From Ornithomonoglobus_A sp045532455 (GTDB lineage: Bacteria; Bacillota; Clostridia; UBA1381), in contig JAZSFX010000043.1 of the NCBI GenBank assembly GCA_045532455.1, positions 1 to 24,500 on the forward strand: a DNA stretch of 24,500 bases. The letters run 5' to 3'. The translations under genes were made by a program, and so were the position numbers. Of the stretch, positions 1-8,132 are shown piece by piece. Numbering within the stretch: position 1 is the first letter of the stretch; each line of letters starts with the position of its first letter. The notes below the pieces were generated by a model. That model saw nothing but the letters and a program-made list of their open reading frames with translations, ran no database searches and had not been told where the DNA came from.

Positions 1-146
1 AAATTGCTTGGGGTAAAGGAAGTCGTGAGGGTGTAAGAACGGTTGATGTTCATATAAGACGCCTCAGAGATAAATTAGAAACAAAACCTGCCGAGCCAAA
101 ATATCTGAGAACAAAGTGGGGAGTGGGTTATTATTACAAAAAGTAA
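1..146 (+). CDS. Response regulator, C-terminal end (OmpR/PhoB winged helix), partial
   Basis: The 5' end is cut by the window; the reading frame begins at base 3 and ends in TAA at 144-146, giving 47 visible residues. These read as the end of an OmpR/PhoB-type winged-helix DNA-binding domain: the recognition-helix pattern VDVHIRRLRDKLE, then the C-terminal beta-hairpin YLRTKWGVGYYY, which corresponds to the usual 'vRGvGYkf' ending. The receiver domain lies outside the window. The sensor kinase follows directly on the same strand, so this is its likely cognate regulator, phosphorylated by the kinase and binding DNA. The regulated genes cannot be deduced from this fragment. PhoP, WalR and VanR-type regulators all share this ending, so no symbol is given. 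Confidence 0.9.
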   Translation, partial: IAWGKGSREGVRTVDVHIRRLRDKLETKPAEPKYLRTKWGVGYYYKK

Positions 147-204
147 TTCTACCAGAAAAAAATGGGAAAGCCTTGTAAAAAGCGTTAAAAGTGTATGCTT
201 TTCT

Positions 205-1626
205 ATGCGATTTACAATCACTGCTGCATATTTTGCGGTAATATTAGTTACCTTGATTCTGATGTCTACATATGTGGTTGGCCTTATGAGCAATAACCTA
301 TATAATTCAAAAACCGTAGATATGTTCGAAAAGGCAAATATAATATCCGACTCGGCCTCGGAACAGTGGGATGGCGACATAAATATAGCAGGAATGCGAC
401 TTGTGGATATAACAGGTAGAAGTCTTGCAGGTACAACCATACGTTGTATTGTTACAAATGCCTCATACACGGTTATGTATGATACAAATGCCGAATCGGG
501 ACTGATTGGCAAAGCATATATGCGTGATGAGATGAAGCGCGCACTCGATGGTGAGCAATCAAGTATGGTGAGCGAAGATGAAAATGCAAACTTTATAACA
601 GTTTCTGTACCGATATTTTTAGCTGATGAAATTGTAGGTTGTGTATATCTTGCGCAAAACGCGTCGGATATAGAAAACACAGTTTCGTCGCTTCGTGATT
701 CTTTGATTTTCTTTTGCTTTATTATAGTGGCAATCATAGGAATGCTATCTATTGGTATAAGTATTGCAATCACGTCGCCACTAAAGGAATTTGAGCAAAC
801 TGCATCGGAAATATCAAAAGGTAATTTCCAGAAGCGTATAAAAAAGAAAGGCCTCAAAGAGTTCGTTCAGCTTGGCGACACAATGAACTATATGTGTGAT
901 GAGCTTAACTTAATAGAGGAAAGACGAAGAAAGTTTGTATCCGACGTTTCGCATGAGCTGAAAACTCCAATGGCAACAATTAAACTTGTGTGTGAGAGTA
1001 TAATCAGGAGCGAAGACAGTAATCCCGAAATGGTAAGGGAATTCTTAACCGATATGTCGGATGAGGTCGACAGACTCACCAGAATAGTACAAAGGCTTTT
1101 AGAGCTATCCAAACTTGACGGAAGCACTGCAACACTCAAACGACAAGAGGTTGATATAAAAACAATGCTAAGTGGCATTGTCAGGAAACTTTCCGATATT
1201 GCACAAGGTCAGAATATAACAATATACCGTGATTTTATAGACAATGACTACAGTATTGTAAATGCTGATTACGATAAAATTTATGAGGCGCTCTACAATA
1301 TAATCGATAATGCCATTAAATATTCAAAGGAAGACGGATATGTCAAAATAGACGCAAAGGAAAATGATGGCTTTATAATACTGACGGTTGAGGATACAGG
1401 CGACGGAATTCCTGATGACGAAAAAGAACGCGTATTCGACAGATTTTACCGTCTTGACAACTCGCGTTCGCGTGATACGGGCGGTACGGGACTTGGTCTT
1501 GCAATATCAAAAGAGGCGATAATGCTTCACGGTGGAAGTATACAAATAACCGATGCTGACGATGGCGGAAGTATATTTACAGTTATTTTACCTATTGGAC
1601 AAGGTAGTGTAAAGGGGGTAGAATAA
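205..1626 (+). CDS. Sensor histidine kinase (PhoR/WalK-like, PDC-HAMP-HisKA-HATPase)
   Basis: Membrane sensor kinase that autophosphorylates on histidine and passes phosphate to the regulator encoded just upstream. Order of parts: TM1 about residues 5-28; an extracytoplasmic PDC/Cache-like domain about 30-165; TM2 about 167-190; HAMP about 190-243; HisKA with phospho-acceptor H250 in VSHELKTP; HATPase with N-box N369 (NIIDNAIKY), G1 box D397-G401 (DTGDG) and G2 box GGTGLGLAI at about 426-434. All catalytic motifs are intact. The only in-frame ATG is at 205, but it lacks a clear ribosome binding site and sits almost at the start of TM1. The open frame runs back into the regulator gene through a basic segment (KKWESLVKSVKS), so the true start may be an upstream non-ATG codon. 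The stop overlaps the next start by one base (TAATG), suggesting coupling. Confidence 0.93.
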   Translation: MRFTITAAYFAVILVTLILMSTYVVGLMSNNLYNSKTVDMFEKANIISDSASEQWDGDINIAGMRLVDITGRSLAGTTIRCIVTNASYTVMYDTNAESGLIGKAYMRDEMKRALDGEQSSMVSEDENANFITVSVPIFLADEIVGCVYLAQNASDIENTVSSLRDSLIFFCFIIVAIIGMLSIGISIAITSPLKEFEQTASEISKGNFQKRIKKKGLKEFVQLGDTMNYMCDELNLIEERRRKFVSDVSHELKTPMATIKLVCESIIRSEDSNPEMVREFLTDMSDEVDRLTRIVQRLLELSKLDGSTATLKRQEVDIKTMLSGIVRKLSDIAQGQNITIYRDFIDNDYSIVNADYDKIYEALYNIIDNAIKYSKEDGYVKIDAKENDGFIILTVEDTGDGIPDDEKERVFDRFYRLDNSRSRDTGGTGLGLAISKEAIMLHGGSIQITDADDGGSIFTVILPIGQGSVKGVE

Positions 1627-2579
1627 TGAAAAGAATAATAAACATTCCAAAACTTATTTTAACTCTTATAATTACGATTGTGGTTTGTATTGCAGTGATT
1701 TGTGTTGCGCGTTATATGTTTGACGTGTTCGGTAACGGTATAAAAAAAGAGTGTGAGTTGTACTTTTTAAACAGTGAACAAACCACTCTGCAATCAGAAA
1801 TTCGAGAGGTGCGCTACAAAGACAGTGCAGATTTATGCATAAAGGTAATAGATGAGCTTATAAAAGGTCCGAAAGCCGTAGGCATAAAGCCAATACTTAA
1901 TAACAACGTAAAATTTTTGACTATTGATATGAACGATAATGCAAACATAATCACAAACTTCAGTGGTGAATTTCTTACGGGGGACAGTAGCAAGGATATT
2001 CTGCGTGTTTATGCAGTTGTAAAAACCTTGTGTTCACTATCGGGGATTGAAAGTGTAAAGGTGAACGTTGATGGCAAAGATATAATAGCGCCCGACGGTG
2101 AGGTTATAGGCGCACTGAAGGCAACTGATATAAAGCTTGTTAGTGATGTAAACGAGGGCGAACTGCACGAGGTTACCTTGTACTTTACCAAACAAAACAC
2201 AGGCAAACTCTATCCCGAAAAGCGCAGTATAAAAATTACTGACCAGAGACCTCTTGCACAACACGTGGTTCAGGAGCTTATAAACGGACCAAAAACACAA
2301 GAGCTGGTATCGTGTTTGTCCGGTGCGAGCACGCTTATTGGTGTAACCATATCGGATAACAAGTGTTATGTCGATTTCAAAAACGGTTTCATTTCAAAAA
2401 ACTCAGGCTCAGATGAGCATAAGCTTTTAGCGGTGTATTCAATAGTAAACTCACTTACCGAGCTTGACAGTGTGGGCAGAGTACAGTTCCTTATTGACGG
2501 AAAACGAATAGAAAAGTTCGGCGAAATAGAAATGGATAAGCTTTTCGAAAGGAACACAGGCATAATTGCAGCATATTAA
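1626..2579 (+). CDS. Membrane-anchored protein with two GerMN domains
   Basis: 317 residues. An N-terminal signal-anchor helix (about 9-32) has no convincing lipobox cysteine, so it is probably a membrane-tethered extracytoplasmic protein. Two tandem GerMN (sporulation/spore-germination GerM-type) repeats follow, about 40-155 and 180-300. Each shows the family pattern: an early 'LYF' strand, an 'ELIxGPK' turn (ELIKGPKAVG and ELINGPKTQE), a central strand (ANIITNFSGEF and CYVDFKNGF), and an ending 'V.VDGK' or 'FLIDGKRI'. Bacillus GerM acts in sporulation and peptidoglycan-linked assembly; actinobacterial LpqB, also a GerMN protein, modulates the MtrB kinase. Because this gene overlaps the kinase stop by one base, a role as accessory sensor or modulator of that kinase is the most natural inference. 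A purely sporulation role is the alternative. Confidence 0.85.
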   Translation: MKRIINIPKLILTLIITIVVCIAVICVARYMFDVFGNGIKKECELYFLNSEQTTLQSEIREVRYKDSADLCIKVIDELIKGPKAVGIKPILNNNVKFLTIDMNDNANIITNFSGEFLTGDSSKDILRVYAVVKTLCSLSGIESVKVNVDGKDIIAPDGEVIGALKATDIKLVSDVNEGELHEVTLYFTKQNTGKLYPEKRSIKITDQRPLAQHVVQELINGPKTQELVSCLSGASTLIGVTISDNKCYVDFKNGFISKNSGSDEHKLLAVYSIVNSLTELDSVGRVQFLIDGKRIEKFGEIEMDKLFERNTGIIAAY

Positions 2580-2609
2580 TGCGACTTTGGATAAAATAAG
2601 CTAAAACAC

Positions 2610-2638
2610 TTGAAAAAGACACAAAATAATGTTATAAT
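2610..2638 (+). promoter_or_regulatory. Sigma-A promoter for tyrS
   Basis: TTGAAA at 2610-2615 and TATAAT at 2633-2638 are separated by exactly 17 bases, close to the vegetative consensus. Transcription would begin near 2645, leaving a leader of only about 36 bases, too short for a tyrosine T-box. Confidence 0.8.
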
Positions 2639-2680
2639 ATAGCGTGATTGATTTTATAACGAATGAAAGGATACAACAAA

Positions 2681-3901
2681 ATGGAAAGAAATGTATTTGA
2701 TGTGCTAAAAGAACGCGGCTTATTGGCACAAACAACACACGAAGACGAAATAAGAGAATTACTTGGTAAAGAAAAGGTTACTTTTTATATAGGCTTTGAC
2801 CCCACTGCAGATAGTCTGCATGTTGGTCATTATCTTCAGATGGTAGTAATGCGTCATATGCAAATGCACGGACACAGACCAATTGCATTGGTTGGCGGCG
2901 GAACAGGTCATATAGGCGACCCGTCGGGAAGAACAGATATGCGCCAGATGATGACAAAAGAAACCATCGACCATAACTGCGAAAAGTTCAAGGAACAACT
3001 TTCGAGAGTTGTTGATTTTGGCGATGGCAAGGCTATTATGGTAAATAACGCCGATTGGCTTTTAAATCTTAACTATGTTGAATTCTTGAGAGATATTGGC
3101 TCGTGCTTCTCGGTAAATAAGATGCTTACAGCTGAGTGCTTTAAGCAAAGATTAGAAAAAGGCTTGTCATTCTTGGAATTTAACTATATGCTTATGCAAA
3201 GCTACGACTTTTTAATGCTTAACCGTAAGTATGACTGTAAAATAGAGCTTGGCGGAGACGATCAATGGAGTAATATCCTTGGCGGAATAGACCTTTGCCG
3301 AAGAAAAGACCAAAAACAAGTGTACGGTATGACATTTACCCTTTTAACCAACAGTGAGGGTAAAAAGATGGGCAAAACTCAATCGGGTGCAGTATGGCTT
3401 GACCCCGATAAGACATCACCGTACGACTTCTATCAGTATTGGGTTAATGTAGGCGATGCTGACGTTATAAAATGCTTAAAGCTTTTAACATTTGTTCCAA
3501 TGGACGAAATTGCAAATATGGAAAAATGGGAAGGTAAAGAGCTTAACGAGGCAAAGAGAGTGCTTGCATACGAGGTTACAAAGCTTGTTCACGGTGAGGC
3601 GGAAGCTGAAAAAGCTAAAAAGACAGCCGAGGAAGTATTTGCAAAGGGCGGTGTAAGTGCCGACATGCCAACAACAGTTATAGAAAACGTAGTTGGTATG
3701 GGTATGCTCGAAATGCTTGTAAAAACGGGTTTATTTAAGTCCAATGGCGAGGCAAGACGTCTTATTGCTGATGGCGGATTAAGCATAAATGGCGAAAAAT
3801 ACAAAGATGTTTCGGGTACTGTAACTGCCGAAATGGTTACTGACGAGGGAATTATCATCAAAAAAGGTAAGAAAGTATTCCACAGAGTAGTAACTGAATA
3901 A
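2681..3901 (+). CDS. tyrS: Tyrosyl-tRNA synthetase
   Basis: Charges tRNA-Tyr with tyrosine in the cytoplasm. 406 residues from the chosen start, the usual TyrRS size. Class I signatures are visible: the HIGH-type motif HVGH at residues 47-50 within DPTADSLHVGH, and the KMSKS-type motif KMGKT at 229-233. The tyrosine-pocket region around GGDDQWSN and the C-terminal S4 RNA-binding domain (about 340-400, with FKSNGEARRLIADGGLSING) are present. The ATG at 2681 is preferred over the in-frame ATG at 2663, because GAAAGG at 2665-2670 sits about 10 bases before it and would otherwise lie inside the coding region. It is a single-gene unit with its own promoter (2610-2638) and a hairpin terminator behind it. 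No T-box leader is seen. Confidence 0.97.
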   Translation: MERNVFDVLKERGLLAQTTHEDEIRELLGKEKVTFYIGFDPTADSLHVGHYLQMVVMRHMQMHGHRPIALVGGGTGHIGDPSGRTDMRQMMTKETIDHNCEKFKEQLSRVVDFGDGKAIMVNNADWLLNLNYVEFLRDIGSCFSVNKMLTAECFKQRLEKGLSFLEFNYMLMQSYDFLMLNRKYDCKIELGGDDQWSNILGGIDLCRRKDQKQVYGMTFTLLTNSEGKKMGKTQSGAVWLDPDKTSPYDFYQYWVNVGDADVIKCLKLLTFVPMDEIANMEKWEGKELNEAKRVLAYEVTKLVHGEAEAEKAKKTAEEVFAKGGVSADMPTTVIENVVGMGMLEMLVKTGLFKSNGEARRLIADGGLSINGEKYKDVSGTVTAEMVTDEGIIIKKGKKVFHRVVTE

Positions 3902-3921
3902 TAAAGCATAAAAAGTTTATT

Positions 3922-3951
3922 AAAAAAATGAGGCACTTTCCTCATTTTTTT
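3922..3951 (+). terminator. Intrinsic terminator after tyrS
   Basis: A 12-bp perfect stem, AAAAAAATGAGG (3922-3933) with CCTCATTTTTTT (3940-3951), and a 6-base loop. The right arm ends in a T-run, so it is a classical rho-independent terminator; the A/T symmetry may let it work on both strands. Confidence 0.85.
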
Positions 3952-4012
3952 AATAAAAGCAGAGAAACATATAAGAAGATTTTAAAATCGGAAAAAGAGG
4001 GGACAGATAATT

Positions 4013-5284
4013 ATGAAATTAGAAACAAAATGCGTTCAATCGGGCTATAAACCCAAAAACGGTGAAGCGCGTGTTTTGCCGATATACCAGAGTACGACAT
4101 TCAAGTATGACTCATCAGACTATATGGGAAAACTTTTCGACTTAGAAGAAAACGGTTTTTTCTACACACGTCTTGCAAATCCTACTGTTGCTGCAGTTGA
4201 AGAAAAAATAAGCGATCTTGAGGGCGGCGTAGGTGCTATGATGACCTCGGCAGGTCAGGCGGCTACAATGATGAGCGTTATGAATATTGCAGGTGCGGGC
4301 GACCATATTGTATGCTCTGCGGCAGTTTATGGAGGTACATTCAATCTGCTTGCAGTTACTCTTGAAAAGTTTGGTATAGAAACAACCTTTGTTAACCCTG
4401 ATGATGATTTGGAAGAGCTTCAAAAAGCAATAAAACCAAACACAAAGGCAGTTTTGGGTGAAACTATTGCAAACCCTGCGCTGACAGTGCTTGATATAGA
4501 AAAATTTGCCACACTTGCACACACAAACGGTATTCCGCTTATTGTTGACAATACATTTGCCACACCGCTTTTGTGTCGTCCTTTTGAGTATGGTGCAGAC
4601 ATTGTTATTCACTCAACATCAAAGTATCTTGACGGACACGCAGTATCGCTTGGCGGTATAATAGTAGACAGCGGTAATTTCGATTGGGCTGCATCAGGTA
4701 AATTCCCCTGTATGACAGAGCCTGACGACTCATATCACGGAGTTGTTTATACAGAGTATTTTGGTAAAGCGGCATTTATCACAAAGGCAAGAGTTCAGCT
4801 TATGCGCGATATGGGTTCATCACCATCGCCGCAAAATGCATTCTTGTTAAATCTCGGACTCGAAACACTTCATTTAAGAATTATGCGCCATAGCGAAAAT
4901 GCGCTCAAGGTTGCAAAATACCTCGAAAAGCATCCGTGCATTGGCTGGGTGAATTATCCGGGTCTTGAATCGAGTAAGTATAATTCTTTGGCAGGGAAAT
5001 ATCTTCCGCAAGGTGCAAGCGGTGTTATATCATTCGGTGTAAAAGGCGGAAGACAAGCAGGAGTTAAATTCCTTGATTCGCTAAAGCTTGCCGCAATAGT
5101 AACACACGTTGCAGACGCAAGAACATGCGCACTTCACCCTGCAAGTTCAACACACCGTCAAATGACAGACGAACAACTTGCTGAGTGTGGTATCGGTGCA
5201 GATTTGGTACGTTTTAGTGTGGGTATCGAAAATGTAGACGATATAATTGCAGATTTGGAACAGGCTTTAAATAACACAAAATAA
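4013..5284 (+). CDS. O-acetylhomoserine sulfhydrylase-type PLP enzyme (Cys/Met metabolism family)
   Basis: 423 residues, a full-length member of the Cys/Met-metabolism PLP family (fold type I). The PLP lysine is K204 in HSTSKYLDGH. Other family marks are FFYTRLANPT near residue 50, the SAGQAATMM segment that binds the cofactor phosphate, VDNTFATP and RFSVGIEN. Length and the YxRxxNPT and SKYxxGH patterns fit O-acetylhomoserine sulfhydrylase (MetY/CysD group), which makes homocysteine from O-acetylhomoserine and sulfide. Methionine gamma-lyase belongs to the same family and cannot be excluded by eye. Ribosome binding site AGAGGGG at 3996-4002. The gene stands alone between two terminators, with no recognisable SAM riboswitch or T-box in the 60 bases before it. 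Confidence 0.88.
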   Translation: MKLETKCVQSGYKPKNGEARVLPIYQSTTFKYDSSDYMGKLFDLEENGFFYTRLANPTVAAVEEKISDLEGGVGAMMTSAGQAATMMSVMNIAGAGDHIVCSAAVYGGTFNLLAVTLEKFGIETTFVNPDDDLEELQKAIKPNTKAVLGETIANPALTVLDIEKFATLAHTNGIPLIVDNTFATPLLCRPFEYGADIVIHSTSKYLDGHAVSLGGIIVDSGNFDWAASGKFPCMTEPDDSYHGVVYTEYFGKAAFITKARVQLMRDMGSSPSPQNAFLLNLGLETLHLRIMRHSENALKVAKYLEKHPCIGWVNYPGLESSKYNSLAGKYLPQGASGVISFGVKGGRQAGVKFLDSLKLAAIVTHVADARTCALHPASSTHRQMTDEQLAECGIGADLVRFSVGIENVDDIIADLEQALNNTK

Positions 5285-5287
5285 TAA

Positions 5288-5320
5288 AAAATGCAGTTTG
5301 GATTTTCCGAACTGCATTTT
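5288..5320 (+). terminator. Intrinsic terminator after the sulfhydrylase gene
   Basis: A 15-bp stem (5288-5302 with 5306-5320) containing one G-T pair and a 3-base TTT loop; the right arm ends in TTTT followed by ATTT. It starts three bases after the stop codon. Confidence 0.88.
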
Positions 5321-5423
5321 ATTTGGTTAAAAAAATATTTATTACCAACATTTTCAATGAATTAAAAATTTCCTTTTGCAAACAATAGGAGTGTAAACTT
5401 AGTTAAAAAGGAGAAAAAATACT

Positions 5424-5960
5424 ATGAAAGCAACAGGAATTGTAAGAAGAATAGACGATTTAGGCAGAGTCGTTATACCAAAAGAAATAAGAAGAACAAT
5501 GAGAATAAGGGTTGGCGACCCACTTGAGATTTATACCGAAAAGGACGGGGAAGTAATATTCAAAAAATATTCACCAATCGGAGAATTGGGTGATTTTGCG
5601 TATAATTATGCCGAAACTCTGGCAAAGGCAAGCGGACACGGAGTATGTATAACAGACCGCGACAGTGTTATTGCTGTATCGGGCATTCCTAAAAAAGAGC
5701 TTATAGAAAAACGTGTATCACCTGAGCTTGAAAAAGTTATGGACGATAAAGTTAATATAAATTCAAAGTCAGATAAAAAGGTATCGGTTGCAGACGGAAA
5801 TGATAAATACAGTGCAAGAGTTGTGTTTCCAATTGTGTCTGAGGGCGATACAATAGGCTCAGTTCTTTTTGTTATGAACGAAGACGAAAGACCGTCGGAA
5901 ATAGAAACAAAGCTTGCAGAAACTGCAGCAGGATTTTTAGGCAGACATATGGAAGGATAA
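5424..5960 (+). CDS. spoVT: Stage V sporulation protein T, AbrB-type transition/forespore regulator
   Basis: 178 residues, the family length. The N-terminal swapped-hairpin AbrB domain (1-50) is nearly canonical: MKATGIVRRIDDLGRVVIPK, then EIRRTMRIRVGDPLEIY. A GAF-like C-terminal domain (about 55-178) follows. In Bacillus, SpoVT is made in the forespore under sigma-G and tunes sigma-G-dependent genes; the homologue here implies an endospore-forming lineage. Ribosome binding site AAGGAG at 5408-5413, 10 bases before the ATG. Upstream, TGAATT at 5358-5363 followed about 18 bases later by ACAATA resembles a sigma-G-type promoter only loosely, so I do not list it. A hairpin terminator follows the gene. 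Confidence 0.95.
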   Translation: MKATGIVRRIDDLGRVVIPKEIRRTMRIRVGDPLEIYTEKDGEVIFKKYSPIGELGDFAYNYAETLAKASGHGVCITDRDSVIAVSGIPKKELIEKRVSPELEKVMDDKVNINSKSDKKVSVADGNDKYSARVVFPIVSEGDTIGSVLFVMNEDERPSEIETKLAETAAGFLGRHMEG

Positions 5961-5965
5961 ATATA

Positions 5966-6008
5966 GGCAACTACTTCAATATTATTGTATTTGGGGTAGT
6001 TGCTTTTT
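5966..6008 (+). terminator. Intrinsic terminator after spoVT
   Basis: Stem GCAACTAC (5967-5974) with GTAGTTGC (5996-6003), extended inward by five further pairs including two G-T pairs, with an 11-base loop and the T-rich tail TTTTTCTTG. The rest of the 215-base gap up to 6175 holds only the next promoter. Confidence 0.8.
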
Positions 6009-6087
6009 CTTGTTTTGAGCAGTTGATGTCTATTGGATTAACAAATAAATTACAAATATTAAATTTATGTAAAAATGGTAAAAAATG

Positions 6088-6123
6088 TTGCAAAAAAAGA
6101 AAATATGGGTTATAATGTATAAT
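6088..6123 (+). promoter_or_regulatory. Promoter of the Na+-pump decarboxylase operon
   Basis: TTGCAA at 6088-6093 and TATAAT at 6111-6116, spacer 17. A second TATAAT at 6118-6123 overlaps downstream, so start-site choice may be flexible. It is the only clear promoter before the five-gene operon. Confidence 0.75.
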
Positions 6124-6175
6124 GAGGAAATAATTGGTTTAAAATTATTAATTAAAATATAATGGAGGTCAGGTC

Positions 6176-7726
6176 ATGGGAACTATTGATAAATTGAATG
6201 AACTTCAATACCGCAGAAGCGTTATCGAAAAAGCCGGTGGCAATGCAAAAATTAAGAAGCAGCATGATTCTAATAAGCTGACTGCACGTGAGAGAATAAA
6301 CGCTCTTTTAGACGAGGGAAGCTTTATAGAAATCGATGCATTTGTAACACACAGATGCTCAGATTTCGGTATGGATTGTGTTGAAGCACCGGCAGAGGGT
6401 GTTATTACAGGATACGGTACAGTTGACGGTAGACTTACATACGTCTACGCGCAGGATTTTACCGTTATTGGCGGCTCTCTTGGTGAAATGCACGCGAAAA
6501 AGATATGTAAGGTTATGGATATGGCAGCTAAAATGGGTGCACCCATAATTGGTATGAACGATAGCGGCGGAGCTAGAATTCAGGAGGGAATAGATGCTCT
6601 TTCGGGCTTTGGTGAAATTTTTTACCGTAACACAAGAAATTCGGGCGTAATTCCGCAGATAAGTGTTATAATGGGCCCATGTGCAGGCGGTGCAGTATAC
6701 TCACCTGCAATAACAGACTTTGTATTTATGGTAGATAACACCTCGCAAATGTTTATTACAGGTCCTCAGGTAATTAAGGCTGTAACAGGCGAGGACGTTA
6801 GCGCAAACGATTTAGGTGGAAGCGGTGTACACTCAGAGAAGAGCGGTGTTGCACACTTCACATATTCAAGCGATGAGGAATGTATTGCACAAATAAGAAG
6901 ATTGTTGTCATTCCTTCCGTCAAACAACCTCGAATCACCTGTTGAGGTTGAGCCGACAGACGAAATAAACAGACTATCCCAAACTCTTTCTACAATAGTT
7001 CCTGACGATACAAATAAAGCATATGACGTTAAAGAAGTCATAGCACAAATTGCAGATAATGGCGACTTTATGGAAGTTCAATCAGGCTTTGCACAGAATA
7101 TTGTTGTAGGCTTTGCAAGGATGAACGGTAAAACAGTCGGTATAGTTGCAAACCAACCAAAAATCAAGGCAGGTGCTCTTGATATAGACTCATCAGACAA
7201 AGCAGCAAGATTTATACGTTTTTGCGATAGCTTTAATATTCCTCTTGTTACTCTTACCGACGTTCCCGGCTATTTCCCTGGCGTTGAGCAAGAGCAGGGC
7301 GGAATTATAAGACACGGAGCAAAGCTTTTGTATGCATATTGCGAAGCAACAGTTCCAAAGGTAAATGTAATTTTAAGAAAAGCATATGGCGGAGCATATA
7401 TAGCAATGAGCTCAAAGCACGTTGGTGCAGATATTGTTATGGCTTGGCCTACTGCAGAAATTGCAGTTATGGGACCTGAGGGCGCGGCAAATATTATATT
7501 CAAAAATGATATAAGAGACAGCTCCGACCCAATAGCAACAAGAGCAGAGAAGATTCAGGAATATAAAAACAGATTTGCATCACCGTATGTTGCCGCATCA
7601 AGAGGCTATGTTGATGATGTAATTGAGCCTGATTCTACAAGACCGAGAATAATTGCTGCATTAGAAATGCTTGCAAGTAAGAGAGATGCAATTCCGGCAA
7701 AGAAACACGGAAACTTCCCCGTTTAA
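6176..7726 (+). CDS. mmdA: Methylmalonyl-CoA decarboxylase / propionyl-CoA carboxylase-type carboxyltransferase (12S, alpha)
   Basis: 516 residues, the length of the 12S subunit of transcarboxylase, MmdA and PCC-beta. It transfers the carboxyl group between methylmalonyl-CoA (or propionyl-CoA) and protein-bound biotin. Two crotonase-fold halves are visible: the N-terminal half with SGGARIQEG (GGAR at 131-134), and the C-terminal half with VPGYFPG and GGAYIAMSSK (GGA at 405-407). These are the glycine-rich oxyanion loops for acyl-CoA and carboxybiotin. Ribosome binding site GGAGGTC lies 6 bases before the ATG. It is the first gene of an operon with OadG-, biotin-carrier-, OadB- and OadA-type genes, which points to a membrane Na+-pumping decarboxylase rather than an ATP-dependent carboxylase; no biotin carboxylase is present here. 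Glutaconyl-CoA decarboxylase alpha is longer, so it is less likely. Confidence 0.92.
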   Translation: MGTIDKLNELQYRRSVIEKAGGNAKIKKQHDSNKLTARERINALLDEGSFIEIDAFVTHRCSDFGMDCVEAPAEGVITGYGTVDGRLTYVYAQDFTVIGGSLGEMHAKKICKVMDMAAKMGAPIIGMNDSGGARIQEGIDALSGFGEIFYRNTRNSGVIPQISVIMGPCAGGAVYSPAITDFVFMVDNTSQMFITGPQVIKAVTGEDVSANDLGGSGVHSEKSGVAHFTYSSDEECIAQIRRLLSFLPSNNLESPVEVEPTDEINRLSQTLSTIVPDDTNKAYDVKEVIAQIADNGDFMEVQSGFAQNIVVGFARMNGKTVGIVANQPKIKAGALDIDSSDKAARFIRFCDSFNIPLVTLTDVPGYFPGVEQEQGGIIRHGAKLLYAYCEATVPKVNVILRKAYGGAYIAMSSKHVGADIVMAWPTAEIAVMGPEGAANIIFKNDIRDSSDPIATRAEKIQEYKNRFASPYVAASRGYVDDVIEPDSTRPRIIAALEMLASKRDAIPAKKHGNFPV

Positions 7727-7745
7727 TTTTGAGGAGGTTAAGTTT

Positions 7746-8114
7746 ATGGATAAAATAGAAATAAGTTCAGTATCTGAGGCTTTATCTGTCGGTGGCTCGG
7801 TTGCCTTGCAGGGTATGTGTATAGTGTTTTCTGTACTCGTATTGCTTATGATAGTTCTTGTGCTTATGAGGGTTGTATTCTACAGAAATCCGTCAAAGCA
7901 AGAGAAGGAACAAAGTGCAGTAGCAGCACCTACTGTGGCACCTGTTAAGGAAGAAATCGACAACGATGAGCTTATTGCGGTTTTAACAGCGGCAGTAGCG
8001 GCAAGCCTTAATACATCAACATATAATCTAAAGATAAAATCATATCGTAGAGTAGGAAACAAAGCTCCTGTGTGGAACAGAGCAGGACTTGATGAAACTG
8101 TTAATCACTATTAA
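7746..8114 (+). CDS. OadG-type small membrane subunit of Na+-pump decarboxylase
   Basis: 122 residues. One transmembrane helix (about 18-46, rich in V/L/M) is followed by a charged linker and the C-terminal signature SYRRVGNKAPVWNRAG, typical of the OadG/MmdD family. In oxaloacetate and methylmalonyl-CoA decarboxylases this subunit holds the cytoplasmic carboxyltransferase and biotin carrier on the membrane pump. The start at 7746 is chosen because GAGGAGG at 7731-7737 sits 8 bases upstream. The longer open frame from 7671 would overlap the end of the carboxyltransferase gene. Intergenic gaps are short: 19 bases before and 18 after. Confidence 0.88.
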   Translation: MDKIEISSVSEALSVGGSVALQGMCIVFSVLVLLMIVLVLMRVVFYRNPSKQEKEQSAVAAPTVAPVKEEIDNDELIAVLTAAVAASLNTSTYNLKIKSYRRVGNKAPVWNRAGLDETVNHY

Positions 8115-8132
8115 TGAAAGGAATTAATAATT

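Noticed and set aside
75..857. 260-residue open frame on the minus strand
   Set aside because: It is antisense to the regulator end and sensor kinase, whose motifs are unmistakable. The minus-strand product is Ser/Ile-rich with no recognisable domain and no ribosome binding site.
3952..4012. SAM riboswitch or T-box before the sulfhydrylase gene
   Set aside because: Only about 60 bases lie between the tyrS terminator and the start codon, with no conserved riboswitch core.
5358..5388. Sigma-G-type promoter before spoVT
   Set aside because: TGAATT is a fair -35, but the -10 region (ACAATAG) matches the CATANTA consensus poorly, so it is not listed as a feature.
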